Below are positions 32,826 through 41,366 of a stretch of 64,000 nt of DNA, one piece after another. The notes beneath the pieces were generated by a model that was not told the origin of the DNA, did not search any database, and worked only from the letters and a program-made list of their open reading frames with translations. The stretch is from Desulfurococcales archaeon (GTDB lineage Archaea; Thermoproteota; Thermoprotei_A; Sulfolobales; WAQK01): the NCBI GenBank assembly GCA_027083135.1, contig JALWQH010000002.1:1-64000 (forward strand), in the 5' to 3' direction. Numbering within the stretch: the stretch's first letter is position 1; each line of letters begins with the position of its first letter. A program made the position numbers and the translations under genes.

Positions 32826-35054
32826 TTACCCTAGCCACTTGTAGAGAAACACGGCTACGAATATCTTAGCCTTCCCAGGGATCCCTCCTATGCTGTCAGC
32901 GAAGATCCTCTCAGGCTTGAAGTGCTTGTAGAAGGGTGGCGGGATAAGTGTGAGGCGATCCAGGGTTCCACCGGGATAGGGGGCTATGAAGTAGTAGCGT
33001 GTAACATTGGGTACGACAGCATCCCCGACACCATAGTTTGCAAGATTATAGATCCCGTCAACCATGAGCCCTACTACAAGCATGTCACGGGCATCAGTGA
33101 AGTTTACACCTACATTAGTTATTCTGCCCTGATTATCCTTGTAGGGAACCATGTAGGGTTCAAGAAGCCTTAACTGCCTCTCACTTTTAACCTCGCTTGG
33201 AACAAGGGGTATGCGGCCACCTATGCGGAGCATCCATACTATTTTCCTAAGGTCAACCATGCCTAACCCGTGCGGATAGGCTGCAACCCTGGCCCAGCCA
33301 CTAGTAGTATTATACTCTTCCACAAATACATCGTACACGAGAATGTATGTCTTGTTTGGAACGAGGCCTAGCTTATACATGAGGCTGGAAGCCTCAGTCT
33401 CATTAGCCGTGAGTATCTTGGCCAGAAGCTTTATCTGTGTGCCATTCATAGTGGCTCCGTCAGCCACAGATGCCCTCTCACCTGCAACTGATATCCAGTA
33501 GCCGTAATCCCACCATGCAACTATGACTGAATCGTTAGGCGTCCTAGTCCTAATATACTTTAAAGCGTCAAGCCAGGCACTATTCTTCTTGGTGCCTACC
33601 CCTGCAGTAAGGATCTGAGGCATGTTCTTATACTCCTTATTATAGGATTCCACACCTGCGTAGGCTACATTAGCCCCTATTATAAGTAGGAGCAGGATGC
33701 CGAGGTAAAATACCTCCGATACTCTGGGCTTATAGGCTCTCTTCTTCCTCTTCTTGGGAGGGATGTAGGCATTGGGCGATCCCCTGAGAGCTACGATCCC
33801 CATGAGGAGCCCTACGCTTAGGGCAGTGTAAAGCGAGGCGAGCTGGGCGAAGTACGCCATATTCTTATATGCGTAGAGGGCTGATAGGACTGCTACACCT
33901 ATGAGCGAGTGGTAGGGATCCCTCTTAAGCAGCACGTATGCCCCGTAGCCTAGCGCCAGGAATGCTGCAAGAGCTGTAAGCTGGTTGAACATATCGACGA
34001 TGCTTGGGCTCTGATGCTCAGCCACTGATTGCACTAGTGGGGGAACCTTGGATGAAGCTATCCCTAGTGCATGCAGTATTCTCCCACCAAAGGGTATTAC
34101 ATCCTCTGATACTAGGCCGATGAACACTGCGGCCAGCACGAATAGGAGTATGAGGTATTGCAGCATGCTCATCCTAAAGCCTGCGAACATTACGATATAG
34201 GCTGCAACCAGTATGCCAAGCCAGATGAAGGGATGGGAGGCTAGGAATTCTGGTGAAAATAGGAGCACTATGAACATCGAGATTATTAGGGATAGGAAGA
34301 GGTACTTGTCCCTGGGCTCCTCTTCATAGTTCATTAATGGTAGTAGAAGCATATGAGCAGCTACAAGCATTATGGCATAGTACACGCCGCCCCATATCAT
34401 TCCAACGATGCCCACCATGGCTCCAGCTAGAACAGAGTCCCAGAAATCCTTCCTCCTCAGCATCCTGACGTAGAAGAGCGCCATAAGTATGAGGAAAGGC
34501 ATGGCTATGCCCTCCTTCTCAACGAAGCCCACTATAGTTCTATCAGCGGCTCCTGGGAGGGTTGCTATGGCTAGAGCTGCAGTCAGCCCTCCCACATCTC
34601 CTGCAAGCTCCTTTCCAAGAAAATAGGCTGCTATCACTGCCAAGGCTCCTGCGAAGACGGGTTGCAGTGCTGTCCACTCCTTAAGGCTCATACCACTCCA
34701 AGCTACAAGCTTATATGTGGCTGCAGTATATAGGGGGACAGCTATGTATTCGTCATAGGCGAAATTTCTTCCCCAGGGATACCAGAACAGCCTTGTCTGG
34801 GGATCAGCTCGGGTGAGCTGGAACCACCTAGTAACTCCTCCCTGGTATAATTGCTTTGAGAGCCAATACTCTATCCACGGATCATAGGCGTTCAGCTCCA
34901 CCTTGCCTGCAGCTATGGCTGGAGCCATCCTAATATACACGCCTATAGCTACGGCTACTATGAGGACAAAGGCTACGACCACCCTCCTATGCCTCGACAT
35001 CCAGAGAGCCGCGTCTACAAGCTCTGCTGAAAGCTTCTTCTCACGCCTACCCAT
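32826..35054 (-). CDS. aglB: Oligosaccharyltransferase AglB/STT3
   Basis: 742 residues. About 13 membrane helices fill residues 28-465, followed by a globular C-terminal domain. Catalytic marks are the first acidic motif AYDPW (57-60), the acidic GFVEKEG (176-182), a SVAE element (343-346) in the outer loop, and WWDYG (514-518). It would move a lipid-linked glycan to Asn-X-Ser/Thr sites outside the cell. The surface proteins at 36855 and 39632 have many such sequons. ATG at 35054. Confidence 0.93.
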   Translation of the reverse strand: MGRREKKLSAELVDAALWMSRHRRVVVAFVLIVAVAIGVYIRMAPAIAAGKVELNAYDPWIEYWLSKQLYQGGVTRWFQLTRADPQTRLFWYPWGRNFAYDEYIAVPLYTAATYKLVAWSGMSLKEWTALQPVFAGALAVIAAYFLGKELAGDVGGLTAALAIATLPGAADRTIVGFVEKEGIAMPFLILMALFYVRMLRRKDFWDSVLAGAMVGIVGMIWGGVYYAIMLVAAHMLLLPLMNYEEEPRDKYLFLSLIISMFIVLLFSPEFLASHPFIWLGILVAAYIVMFAGFRMSMLQYLILLFVLAAVFIGLVSEDVIPFGGRILHALGIASSKVPPLVQSVAEHQSPSIVDMFNQLTALAAFLALGYGAYVLLKRDPYHSLIGVAVLSALYAYKNMAYFAQLASLYTALSVGLLMGIVALRGSPNAYIPPKKRKKRAYKPRVSEVFYLGILLLLIIGANVAYAGVESYNKEYKNMPQILTAGVGTKKNSAWLDALKYIRTRTPNDSVIVAWWDYGYWISVAGERASVADGATMNGTQIKLLAKILTANETEASSLMYKLGLVPNKTYILVYDVFVEEYNTTSGWARVAAYPHGLGMVDLRKIVWMLRIGGRIPLVPSEVKSERQLRLLEPYMVPYKDNQGRITNVGVNFTDARDMLVVGLMVDGIYNLANYGVGDAVVPNVTRYYFIAPYPGGTLDRLTLIPPPFYKHFKPERIFADSIGGIPGKAKIFVAVFLYKWLG

Positions 35055-35151
35055 GGCTGAGGCCTAACTTCATGCTAAGCCAGCGGCTTAAAAACACTTT
35101 TCTCAGCGTCTTCTATGCGTAGGGTGGTCTCTGCGCACACCGTACCGTGTT

Positions 35152-35916
35152 TTAAGGCTCCACTGTGAAGTGTATTCTCCTATTATTCCTGCCCTTATTT
35201 TCGAGTTTAAGGAATACTAGTCTGCCGACCTCCCTAGTATTAGCTACATGTGGACCGCCGTCAGCCTGTATGTCTACTCCAGGTATCTCCACTATTCTTA
35301 GGACATCAATGCTGGGTGGGAGGGCTTTAGCCAGCTTAACTATGCCTGGGATCTCCATGGCCTTCTCTCGTGGAAGATAATAGATCTTCAGGTCTATGCC
35401 CCTGGCAACTATCCTGTTAGCCTCCTCGAAAGCCTCTTCCACAAGCCTGCGGTCAGGCTTCTCCAGGTTCACGTCAACCCGGCTTCTATTAGGCTTAACC
35501 TGATTGCCTGTCACCAGGACTCCAGCCATCCTGTTTAAAACAGCTATTAGTATATGCAATCCTGTATGCATCCTCATAACCCTGTACCTCTTATCCCAGT
35601 CCAGCATCCCTCTAACCTTATCGCCGATCTTTAAGCCGTGGCTGGGAACCCTGTGATACACAGTATCACTGTTCTTCTCCTTGAATACTTCCACAACCCT
35701 CCACTTCTCTCCGCCTCTTTCAAGAACACCGGTGTCCGAAGGCAGCCCTCCTCCGCGGGGATGAAAGGCTGTCTGGTTGAGCACCACTAGATCCCCGTCA
35801 ATCCCCGTTACAGTGGCTTCAAACTCTCTTAGATAGGAATCATCCATGTAGAGGAGCCTACTCAAACCTTCACACCTATATGTAGCATTGGAGATGCTGG
35901 TTAAAGCTTCTTCCAT
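35152..35916 (-). CDS. alaX: Alanyl-tRNA editing protein AlaX
   Basis: 254 residues. The editing-domain zinc motifs are HTGLHIL (HxxxH) and DGGPHVANTREVG, the latter with the usual Cys replaced by an Asp/Gly context but His kept. The N-terminal beta-barrel (YLREFEATVTGI, VLNQTAFHPRGGGLPSDTG) is typical of the AlaX-M type. It would deacylate Ser- or Gly-tRNA-Ala in trans. ATG 35916. Confidence 0.83.
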   Translation of the reverse strand: MEEALTSISNATYRCEGLSRLLYMDDSYLREFEATVTGIDGDLVVLNQTAFHPRGGGLPSDTGVLERGGEKWRVVEVFKEKNSDTVYHRVPSHGLKIGDKVRGMLDWDKRYRVMRMHTGLHILIAVLNRMAGVLVTGNQVKPNRSRVDVNLEKPDRRLVEEAFEEANRIVARGIDLKIYYLPREKAMEIPGIVKLAKALPPSIDVLRIVEIPGVDIQADGGPHVANTREVGRLVFLKLENKGRNNRRIHFTVEP

Positions 35917-35962
35917 AAGAATTAAGACCGCCGGCTAGCCATGATTAATGGAGGAGGAAAAC

Positions 35963-36355
35963 ATGTATCTTAAAGGCCCATGCGGCGAGAAGGTTGGACA
36001 CTACACTGATATAATAGAGGAGAATGTTCAGCCCGATATGGCTTCAGGCACCACTATAAGGTGGCTTATACGTAAGGAGGATGGTGCACCTACATTCGCT
36101 ATGAGGCTCTTCAAAGTATCCAGGGGGGGCCACATAAACGCCCATAAGCATCCCTGGGAGCATGAGATCTTTGTCCTGAGAGGCAGGGGGAAGGTGAGGA
36201 TAGGTTCAAGGGAATATGCTGTTCAGCAGGGGTACTTCCTATACATACCGCCTAACATTGAACACGAATACTGGAATACAGGGGAAGAGGAGCTAGAGTT
36301 CATATGCGTAATACCCCACTCGCCTACGGTGCCTGAGGAAGAAGTGAAGTGCTAG
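35963..36355 (+). CDS. Cupin domain metal-binding protein
   Basis: 130 residues from ATG 35963, with GGAGGAGG at the proper distance (ATG 35948 overlaps that site). Cupin motif 1 is GHINAHKHPWEHEIFVLRGRG with ligand set HxH...E...; motif 2 is LYIPPNIEHEYWNTG. A single-domain beta barrel that binds one metal. Substrate unknown; small cupins include isomerases, dioxygenases and sensors. It is followed six bases later by a HAD phosphatase gene. Confidence 0.8.
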   Translation: MYLKGPCGEKVGHYTDIIEENVQPDMASGTTIRWLIRKEDGAPTFAMRLFKVSRGGHINAHKHPWEHEIFVLRGRGKVRIGSREYAVQQGYFLYIPPNIEHEYWNTGEEELEFICVIPHSPTVPEEEVKC

Positions 36356-36361
36356 GCAGGG

Positions 36362-36898
36362 ATGAGGGAGGAGGCAGTAGTATTCGATGTAGATGGAGTG
36401 CTAGTAGACTCCAGTAAGAGGAGGCGGGAGGCTGAGAGCAGGGCTGGATGCATGAAATGCCCTGCGTTCTGGAGGATATTTAATGATCCACTGCTTGCAG
36501 AGGAGCTGGATGAGCCTAGGATCACTGGAGTAGAACTTGCACGTAGAAGAGCTGAGGAGGGATACGTTATAGTGGTTATCACGGGTAGGCCTAGGTCGAT
36601 GAGGCGGATCACTTTAAAACAGCTCAGGGAAATCAAAGTTAAACCCCATATCCTGCTGATGCGTTCTTCAGGAAAACACGAGGCTTCCCCAAAGCTAAAA
36701 GCCCGTTTACTGGAGAACCTTATCTACAGCGAGGGGATACGTGTAGCCGAGATACATGACGATGATCCAGAGGCACTTCACTATATGGGAGTTATCGCCA
36801 AGGATGCTGCACTCTACCTCCATCTACCTGGCAGTGGCTACGAGGTTATAAGGCCTAGTCCTCATGCTCCTCGCCCTCCCCGCGGAAAAGCAGGGTAA
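36362..36898 (+). CDS. HAD superfamily phosphatase
   Basis: 178 residues. Motif I is VVFDVDGVLVDSS (two Asp), motif II VVITGRPRSM, motif III-like K in LKARL, and motif IV EIHDDDPEAL. The cap is small. A Cys pair (CMKCP) near residue 36-40 is unusual and might bind metal. It may be a nucleotide or sugar phosphatase. Its last 44 bases overlap, in antisense, the end of the gene at 36855-37967. Confidence 0.75.
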   Translation: MREEAVVFDVDGVLVDSSKRRREAESRAGCMKCPAFWRIFNDPLLAEELDEPRITGVELARRRAEEGYVIVVITGRPRSMRRITLKQLREIKVKPHILLMRSSGKHEASPKLKARLLENLIYSEGIRVAEIHDDDPEALHYMGVIAKDAALYLHLPGSGYEVIRPSPHAPRPPRGKAG

Positions 36899-37967
36899 AT
36901 GCTGCTGCAATGCTTGCAATCACCGCTGCAGAAACTGATATTAGGACAGTAGGGTCACTTGAACTCCCTCCGCGAATCTCTGTGAAGCCTGATGTAACAC
37001 TGCTCTCTGAAGCTTCAACGCCTCCCAGCTCAACAGGCATGCTATTACTCCTACTAGTTGTCCCATGATACGGAACCTCTGCTAGAACCTTATAGTAGGA
37101 GCTAATATTGCCTGTAGAAGCCCTGAGCTCCAGGAAAACCTTCTCCCCCGGCTTCACTACATACCCATACACACAGTTCTTCAATGGATAATATACTGTG
37201 AATCTACCGTTACCCTCTCTCTCCAGGTTCCCGAGGAATTCAAGCCTTCCCTCCACTATGCCTTTGGTGAGGGATAGATTCACGGAGCTGTTCTGGAAGA
37301 ACAGTGTTAAGCCTCCGTAATACGAGTCGCCTAGAATAGCACACCTGTAGAAGTAGTTTGAGGCTCCTATGAGTCTAGGTGAGGAGGGGAGTTCGACTCC
37401 AGCTATTATTACTCCTCCACCTGCATAGACTGGTATTCTTAGATCAGGCTGGCCTGAAGGCAATGGTAGGCTAATATTAATGTTCATCCACGCGATCTTT
37501 GCTTCAAGCGGTACAGGTATCTCCTCGCCATTCCTATATATGAGGGATGGGGAGTAAAGGTTGAGGGTGCCGTTGCCACGGGCTAAAACCAGGCTGCCTA
37601 TCCATAAGCTCGCATTGACGGGCATTGATCCAGCCACGTGTTGCATCAATATGTGTGTCAGCCTTGATCTGAGCCTTAGGCGTAGGGTGCCGTTAACCAT
37701 GACGGGCTTAACGTGTTCAACTATTGCTCCTATAGGTGTGTCATAGTAGACTGTATAAACCAGGGATATGCACAGCATCTTAGGTAGGGGTAGTAGAACT
37801 CTGCCTCCCGCATCAGCAGTTAGATTCCCTACGCCTGGAGCGTAGACTATTGCCCCGCTTAGAGGCCTACCATACCAGTCTGTCACAATAAGCTGAGATG
37901 TGCTTGGATAGGATAATATAGGCATAGCTGCAAGCAGGGCTATAAGCAGTACAGCGCTAAGCCTCAT
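36855..37967 (-). CDS. Secreted, C-terminally anchored beta-sandwich protein
   Basis: 370 residues from ATG 37967 (the frame continues to 37988). An N-terminal signal peptide MRLSAVLLIALLAAMPILSYP and a C-terminal membrane helix (VLISVSAAVIASIAAAFTLLF) followed by an acidic tail GEGEEHED flank an extracellular region. That region starts with a carboxypeptidase-regulatory-like fold (QLIVTDWYGRPLSGAIVYAPG, DAGGRVLLPLP) and is rich in Asn-X-Ser/Thr sites. It is probably a surface protein modified by AglB. A Ser/Thr/Gly-rich linker precedes the anchor. Specific function unknown. Confidence 0.65.
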   Translation of the reverse strand: MRLSAVLLIALLAAMPILSYPSTSQLIVTDWYGRPLSGAIVYAPGVGNLTADAGGRVLLPLPKMLCISLVYTVYYDTPIGAIVEHVKPVMVNGTLRLRLRSRLTHILMQHVAGSMPVNASLWIGSLVLARGNGTLNLYSPSLIYRNGEEIPVPLEAKIAWMNINISLPLPSGQPDLRIPVYAGGGVIIAGVELPSSPRLIGASNYFYRCAILGDSYYGGLTLFFQNSSVNLSLTKGIVEGRLEFLGNLEREGNGRFTVYYPLKNCVYGYVVKPGEKVFLELRASTGNISSYYKVLAEVPYHGTTSRSNSMPVELGGVEASESSVTSGFTEIRGGSSSDPTVLISVSAAVIASIAAAFTLLFRGEGEEHED

Positions 37968-37980
37968 AGCTGTACAGCTA
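37967..37980. promoter_or_regulatory. 14-bp palindrome at a start codon
   Basis: TAGCTGTACAGCTA is a perfect palindrome. It sits immediately upstream of the ATG of the surface protein gene (its first base is part of the start codon complement). A dimeric repressor there would block initiation; this is inference. Confidence 0.35.
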
Positions 37981-38057
37981 CCTGTCACACGGTTAAGGGT
38001 CTTAGGAGTGATATTTATTGTGGTTTAAAGCTATGATGTTGGAGAGGAGGACAAGGC

Positions 38058-38639
38058 TTGATCCTAGGGGACAGGGATCTCAAGTACTATATTGAGAAGA
38101 AGCGTATAGTAATAGAGCCCTTTGACAACGAGATAATCAGGGAGAATGGAGTCGACTTGAGGCTAGGAAGCCAGGTTGCAAGGCTCAGGAGGACAAGCAT
38201 GACCCTAGACTCCTCCCACCCTCCTGAAGACCTGTCACCATACTATTCTATTGAGGAGTCAGATGAAATACTCATAGCTCCCGGAGAGGTTGTCCTGCTT
38301 ACAAGCCTAGAGTACCTTAGGCTCCCCGAAGATATAATGGCATTCGTGGAGCTTAGAAGCAGCTTTGCAAGGCTGGGGCTCCTAATGCCGCCCACCATAA
38401 TAGATGCTGGGTTCGAGGGGAATGTGACCCTAGAGGTCCACGGCTCAGCATTCCCAGTACTGCTTAGAAGAGGTCAGAGATTCGCACACATAATATTCGC
38501 CCGTACCCTGAGCCCCGTTGAATCCCCGTATAGGGGTAGATATCAGGGACAAAGGGGAGTAACACTGCCGAGGCTAAGGCTACCTGGAGAGCCGGGCAAA
38601 ACATTTTCTAACCCTCCTGGTGACAAGCCTACTATGTGA
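38058..38639 (+). CDS. dcd: dCTP deaminase
   Basis: 193 residues. The start ILGDRDLKYYIEKKRIVIEPF and DNEIIRENGVDLRLGSQ are the family's N-terminal pattern. The catalytic region is FVELRSSFARLGLLMPPTIIDAGFEGNVTLEVHG, followed by a basic end. It yields dUTP (or, in a bifunctional form, dUMP). TTG 38058 has GGAGGACAAGGC before it. The glutamine amidotransferase gene begins 13 bases after its stop. Confidence 0.85.
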   Translation: MILGDRDLKYYIEKKRIVIEPFDNEIIRENGVDLRLGSQVARLRRTSMTLDSSHPPEDLSPYYSIEESDEILIAPGEVVLLTSLEYLRLPEDIMAFVELRSSFARLGLLMPPTIIDAGFEGNVTLEVHGSAFPVLLRRGQRFAHIIFARTLSPVESPYRGRYQGQRGVTLPRLRLPGEPGKTFSNPPGDKPTM

Positions 38640-38652
38640 AGGCCTGATCGAT

Positions 38653-39510
38653 ATGTGTAGATTAATGATAATAGTGGGGGAGCATTCAAGCCTACCTAAA
38701 ATACATGACTATATAGACTCCTTTGCAGACTCCGCTAAAACTGATCCTTACCTGGAAGCCGTGACACATGGCATGGTTCATAGCCATGATGATGGGTGGG
38801 GATACCTGGTCATAAGCCCCTCTGGAAGAACGGTCTACAAGTCTCTTCAACCCGTTTACAATGATAAGAGGGGGCGTAGATATCTTGAAGAAGCCTTAGA
38901 TGACGAGTGGTTCATAGCCATAGTACATGCAAGGAAAGCAGGACTAGGCCAGCCTAAATCGCTTGAAAACGTCCATCCTATGTGCGTTCATTCCCCAACC
39001 TACGGCCTACTATGCGTGTCTCATAACGGCACAGTATATAAGGATAGGATAGCCAGGATCCTTGGAATAGAATCCATGGAGAAAAGACTTAATGATACAT
39101 TCTTCCTAGCTAGGCTCATCGCGGGAAGCAGCAATGTCGAGGAATCCGTAAAGAGAGTAATAGAGTCAAAGCTTGTTAAAACTGCTATGAATACGGGCAT
39201 AGCTATACCTGACCAGAAGACAGCTGATATAACGGTCTACAATGTCTTTGGATATTCAAGCAAGATAAGGGAGAAATACTATCGTTTCTATAGGATTGAG
39301 GGTAAAGGCTTCACAGCATACTCGTCCTCAACGCTCGTTGACTACTATAAGCCTGAGGGAAGCTACTCTAAGATAACAGTAATTCCCACAGGCAGCTATA
39401 TTGAGATAAGAAGGCTTAACATGGGATTTAATGAGAGAATAGACATGCTTATGGAAACTATAGGTGCAGGCTCTCAGAGTAGGATGGCAGACATAGATAA
39501 GGACATGTAG
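38653..39510 (+). CDS. Class II glutamine amidotransferase
   Basis: 285 residues from ATG 38653, which puts the catalytic Cys second (MCRLMIIVGEH), as required for an N-terminal nucleophile. The frame's earlier Met at 38620 would bury it. Other Ntn-amidotransferase marks are WFIAIVHARKAGLG, SLENVHPM and VSHNGTV (Asn-Gly oxyanion region). No synthase domain follows, so it is a stand-alone YafJ/Egtc-like member of unknown acceptor. It overlaps nothing but is close behind dcd, likely one operon. Confidence 0.8.
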   Translation: MCRLMIIVGEHSSLPKIHDYIDSFADSAKTDPYLEAVTHGMVHSHDDGWGYLVISPSGRTVYKSLQPVYNDKRGRRYLEEALDDEWFIAIVHARKAGLGQPKSLENVHPMCVHSPTYGLLCVSHNGTVYKDRIARILGIESMEKRLNDTFFLARLIAGSSNVEESVKRVIESKLVKTAMNTGIAIPDQKTADITVYNVFGYSSKIREKYYRFYRIEGKGFTAYSSSTLVDYYKPEGSYSKITVIPTGSYIEIRRLNMGFNERIDMLMETIGAGSQSRMADIDKDM

Positions 39511-39631
39511 CCTTCATTATCCATACTTTATCACCCATTTTCCCAGCTTATCGTAAATAGCATGGAACACCACAATAAAAGAGAAATACCACTCTTATCA
39601 TGCATGCACAGAGGCAGTGGAGGGATTAGAT

Positions 39632-40912
39632 ATGAAGGGCATAGCTGCACTAGCTGTGCTAATGCTCTTTGCATTGGCCTTAACAGCACACACCGCATAT
39701 ATGCAGGCAGAACAGCCTGTAACATATAGTACGAGAAACGGAGTATTCAATGTGACCAACAGGTACTATACACTGGTGTTCGACCTGAAGCATGGAGGCA
39801 GGCTTAAAGCATGGATAGACAGGAATACGGGGAGAAACTACGTGGGATGCGGGGATTACTACCCATCGCTCACACATATATTCATGGCTGAGAACCCAGG
39901 CGTCATGGGGCATATAGATAATCTTACAGTAAGCTATCCATACCCCTTAATGCTGAGTGAATGGAACTATACTGTGCTGGTCAAGCAGAACAATATGCTG
40001 CTAGTTGAATTCTACCCTGTGAAGGGGAACAGCTGGGTGGAGAAGCAGACTGGAGGACTCCTAACATATAGGATTATAGCATTCTATGGTGACAAGCCCT
40101 ACATAGATGTAAGATACATTATAACTAATCCCACCAATAAGACCGTTACTCTCAGCGAGATCGCAGGCAAGCCTGGAGGATTAGTAGAAGACATCTCCCT
40201 CCTAGCAGGCAATAGTAGTAAAGCCCTGAAGAACTGGTACCCTATGGCGGCCTACAGGAATGACGGCATGATATCAGTTTCAGCCTTCAATATAAGCCTG
40301 GCAGGCGAGATACATAGAAGCGTCTACTGGCTTGGATTCCTCAACAATGCTACCCACGAGTTTGCTGGAATGGTTGTCCTCGAACCCGAGCTGGTGGCAT
40401 CATACGGCTTCAAGAGCGGGTATTATGGCCGCCCAGTACTAAGAGCGTACGTGAAGTATGGTAGAATATCCCTAAGCCCTGGAGAGCCTTTCGAAATATC
40501 GCTGAGAATATATTATGGTGAAGGCAATCTAAAGTGGCTGGATGAGGCGGGGTTCTGGAGTCTAGCCCGCCTGATCTCCCCTGAAGAATACGCTAAGTAC
40601 AGGGAGCTGGCTGACAATCCTCTCAATGCGACAAGCATTCTGAAAGAGTATGCTGAGCTTAGGGAGGAGGTAGCAGATCTACGTGAGAAGAATTCATCCT
40701 TACAGCTACAGGCAAATGAGCTTAAAGGAGAGTATAATAAATGCTCCATACAGCTAAAAGACTATGAGGATACAGCCAAGGAGCTTAACGACCGTAACGC
40801 CTCCCTGGAGGTTCAAAAGTACCTGGCATTCATCGGGGGCCTTGTAGCAGGAATCATCCTACTCTACCTGGCGCTTAAGATAGGGGCGTTGAAGACGGGG
40901 ATCAGGCATTAG
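39632..40912 (+). CDS. Surface protein: mutarotase-like domain, coiled-coil stalk, C-terminal anchor
   Basis: 426 residues from ATG 39632 (GGAGGGATTAGAT before it). Signal peptide 1-26. About 35-305 is a beta-rich ectodomain whose opening FNVTNRYYTLVFDLKHGG, then RLKAWIDRNTG, resembles the galactose-mutarotase/YidC-type super-sandwich. About 325-395 is a coiled coil (LKEYAELREEVADLREKNSSLQLQ...), then a membrane helix YLAFIGGLVAGIILLYLALKIG and a short cytoplasmic end. There are over ten N-glycosylation sequons. It may be a carbohydrate-binding or cell-wall protein on a stalk. Function unproven. Confidence 0.65.
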   Translation: MKGIAALAVLMLFALALTAHTAYMQAEQPVTYSTRNGVFNVTNRYYTLVFDLKHGGRLKAWIDRNTGRNYVGCGDYYPSLTHIFMAENPGVMGHIDNLTVSYPYPLMLSEWNYTVLVKQNNMLLVEFYPVKGNSWVEKQTGGLLTYRIIAFYGDKPYIDVRYIITNPTNKTVTLSEIAGKPGGLVEDISLLAGNSSKALKNWYPMAAYRNDGMISVSAFNISLAGEIHRSVYWLGFLNNATHEFAGMVVLEPELVASYGFKSGYYGRPVLRAYVKYGRISLSPGEPFEISLRIYYGEGNLKWLDEAGFWSLARLISPEEYAKYRELADNPLNATSILKEYAELREEVADLREKNSSLQLQANELKGEYNKCSIQLKDYEDTAKELNDRNASLEVQKYLAFIGGLVAGIILLYLALKIGALKTGIRH

Positions 40913-40961
40913 GGAATGGTTTTATTAGGGATGAGCCTGGATTGCCGAGCGGTGACGCGGA

Positions 40962-41213
40962 ATGAGCGAATACATAAAAGCCCTGCGAGAACAGCTTGAA
41001 AAAATGGTTGTACCTATGGGCTACCAGGTTCAGCGGAGAACAGCCAAGTCGTTGCGCATAGTTAAGGGAGCCGACACAGTAATGACGATCACCGATCGGG
41101 GAGAAATAGTTGAAATAGTGCTTCAGGGGAAGTCGTACAACTATGATAAATGGTACACATCTCCTGAAAGACTAGCCACCGTGATAACAAACTTCTTCTC
41201 GCAGCGATCCTAG
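40962..41213 (+). CDS. Small protein of unknown function
   Basis: 83 residues, soluble. It reads as helix (EYIKALREQLEKMV), two or three strands (SLRIVKGADTVMTITDRGEIVEIVLQGK) and a helix (SPERLATVITNFF). No Cys, no anchor. GGTGACGCGG ahead of ATG 40962 serves as ribosome site. Family not recognised. Confidence 0.5.
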   Translation: MSEYIKALREQLEKMVVPMGYQVQRRTAKSLRIVKGADTVMTITDRGEIVEIVLQGKSYNYDKWYTSPERLATVITNFFSQRS

Positions 41214-41309
41214 CCGAAACGCCTTAAACCATATGCTAGGCCTAAAGCCACACCAGAGGTAACCGCAGCGTTTTTACACTATTGTTTCCCAGCTTAGAGG
41301 AGGTAATAA

Positions 41310-41336
41310 TTGCTATCCGCTCTAGGATTAAGATAA
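41310..41336 (+). other. Possible 8-codon leader ORF ahead of dph6
   Basis: A strong ribosome site GAGGAGG (41297-41303) is followed, six bases on, by TTG and seven codons ending TAA (Met-Leu-Ser-Ala-Leu-Gly-Leu-Arg). The next gene starts 30-40 bases later and lacks such a site. It may be a leader peptide or simply a chance TTG. Confidence 0.3.
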
Positions 41337-41366
41337 ATAACCTGCCTCTAGTAGGCATCAATACAA

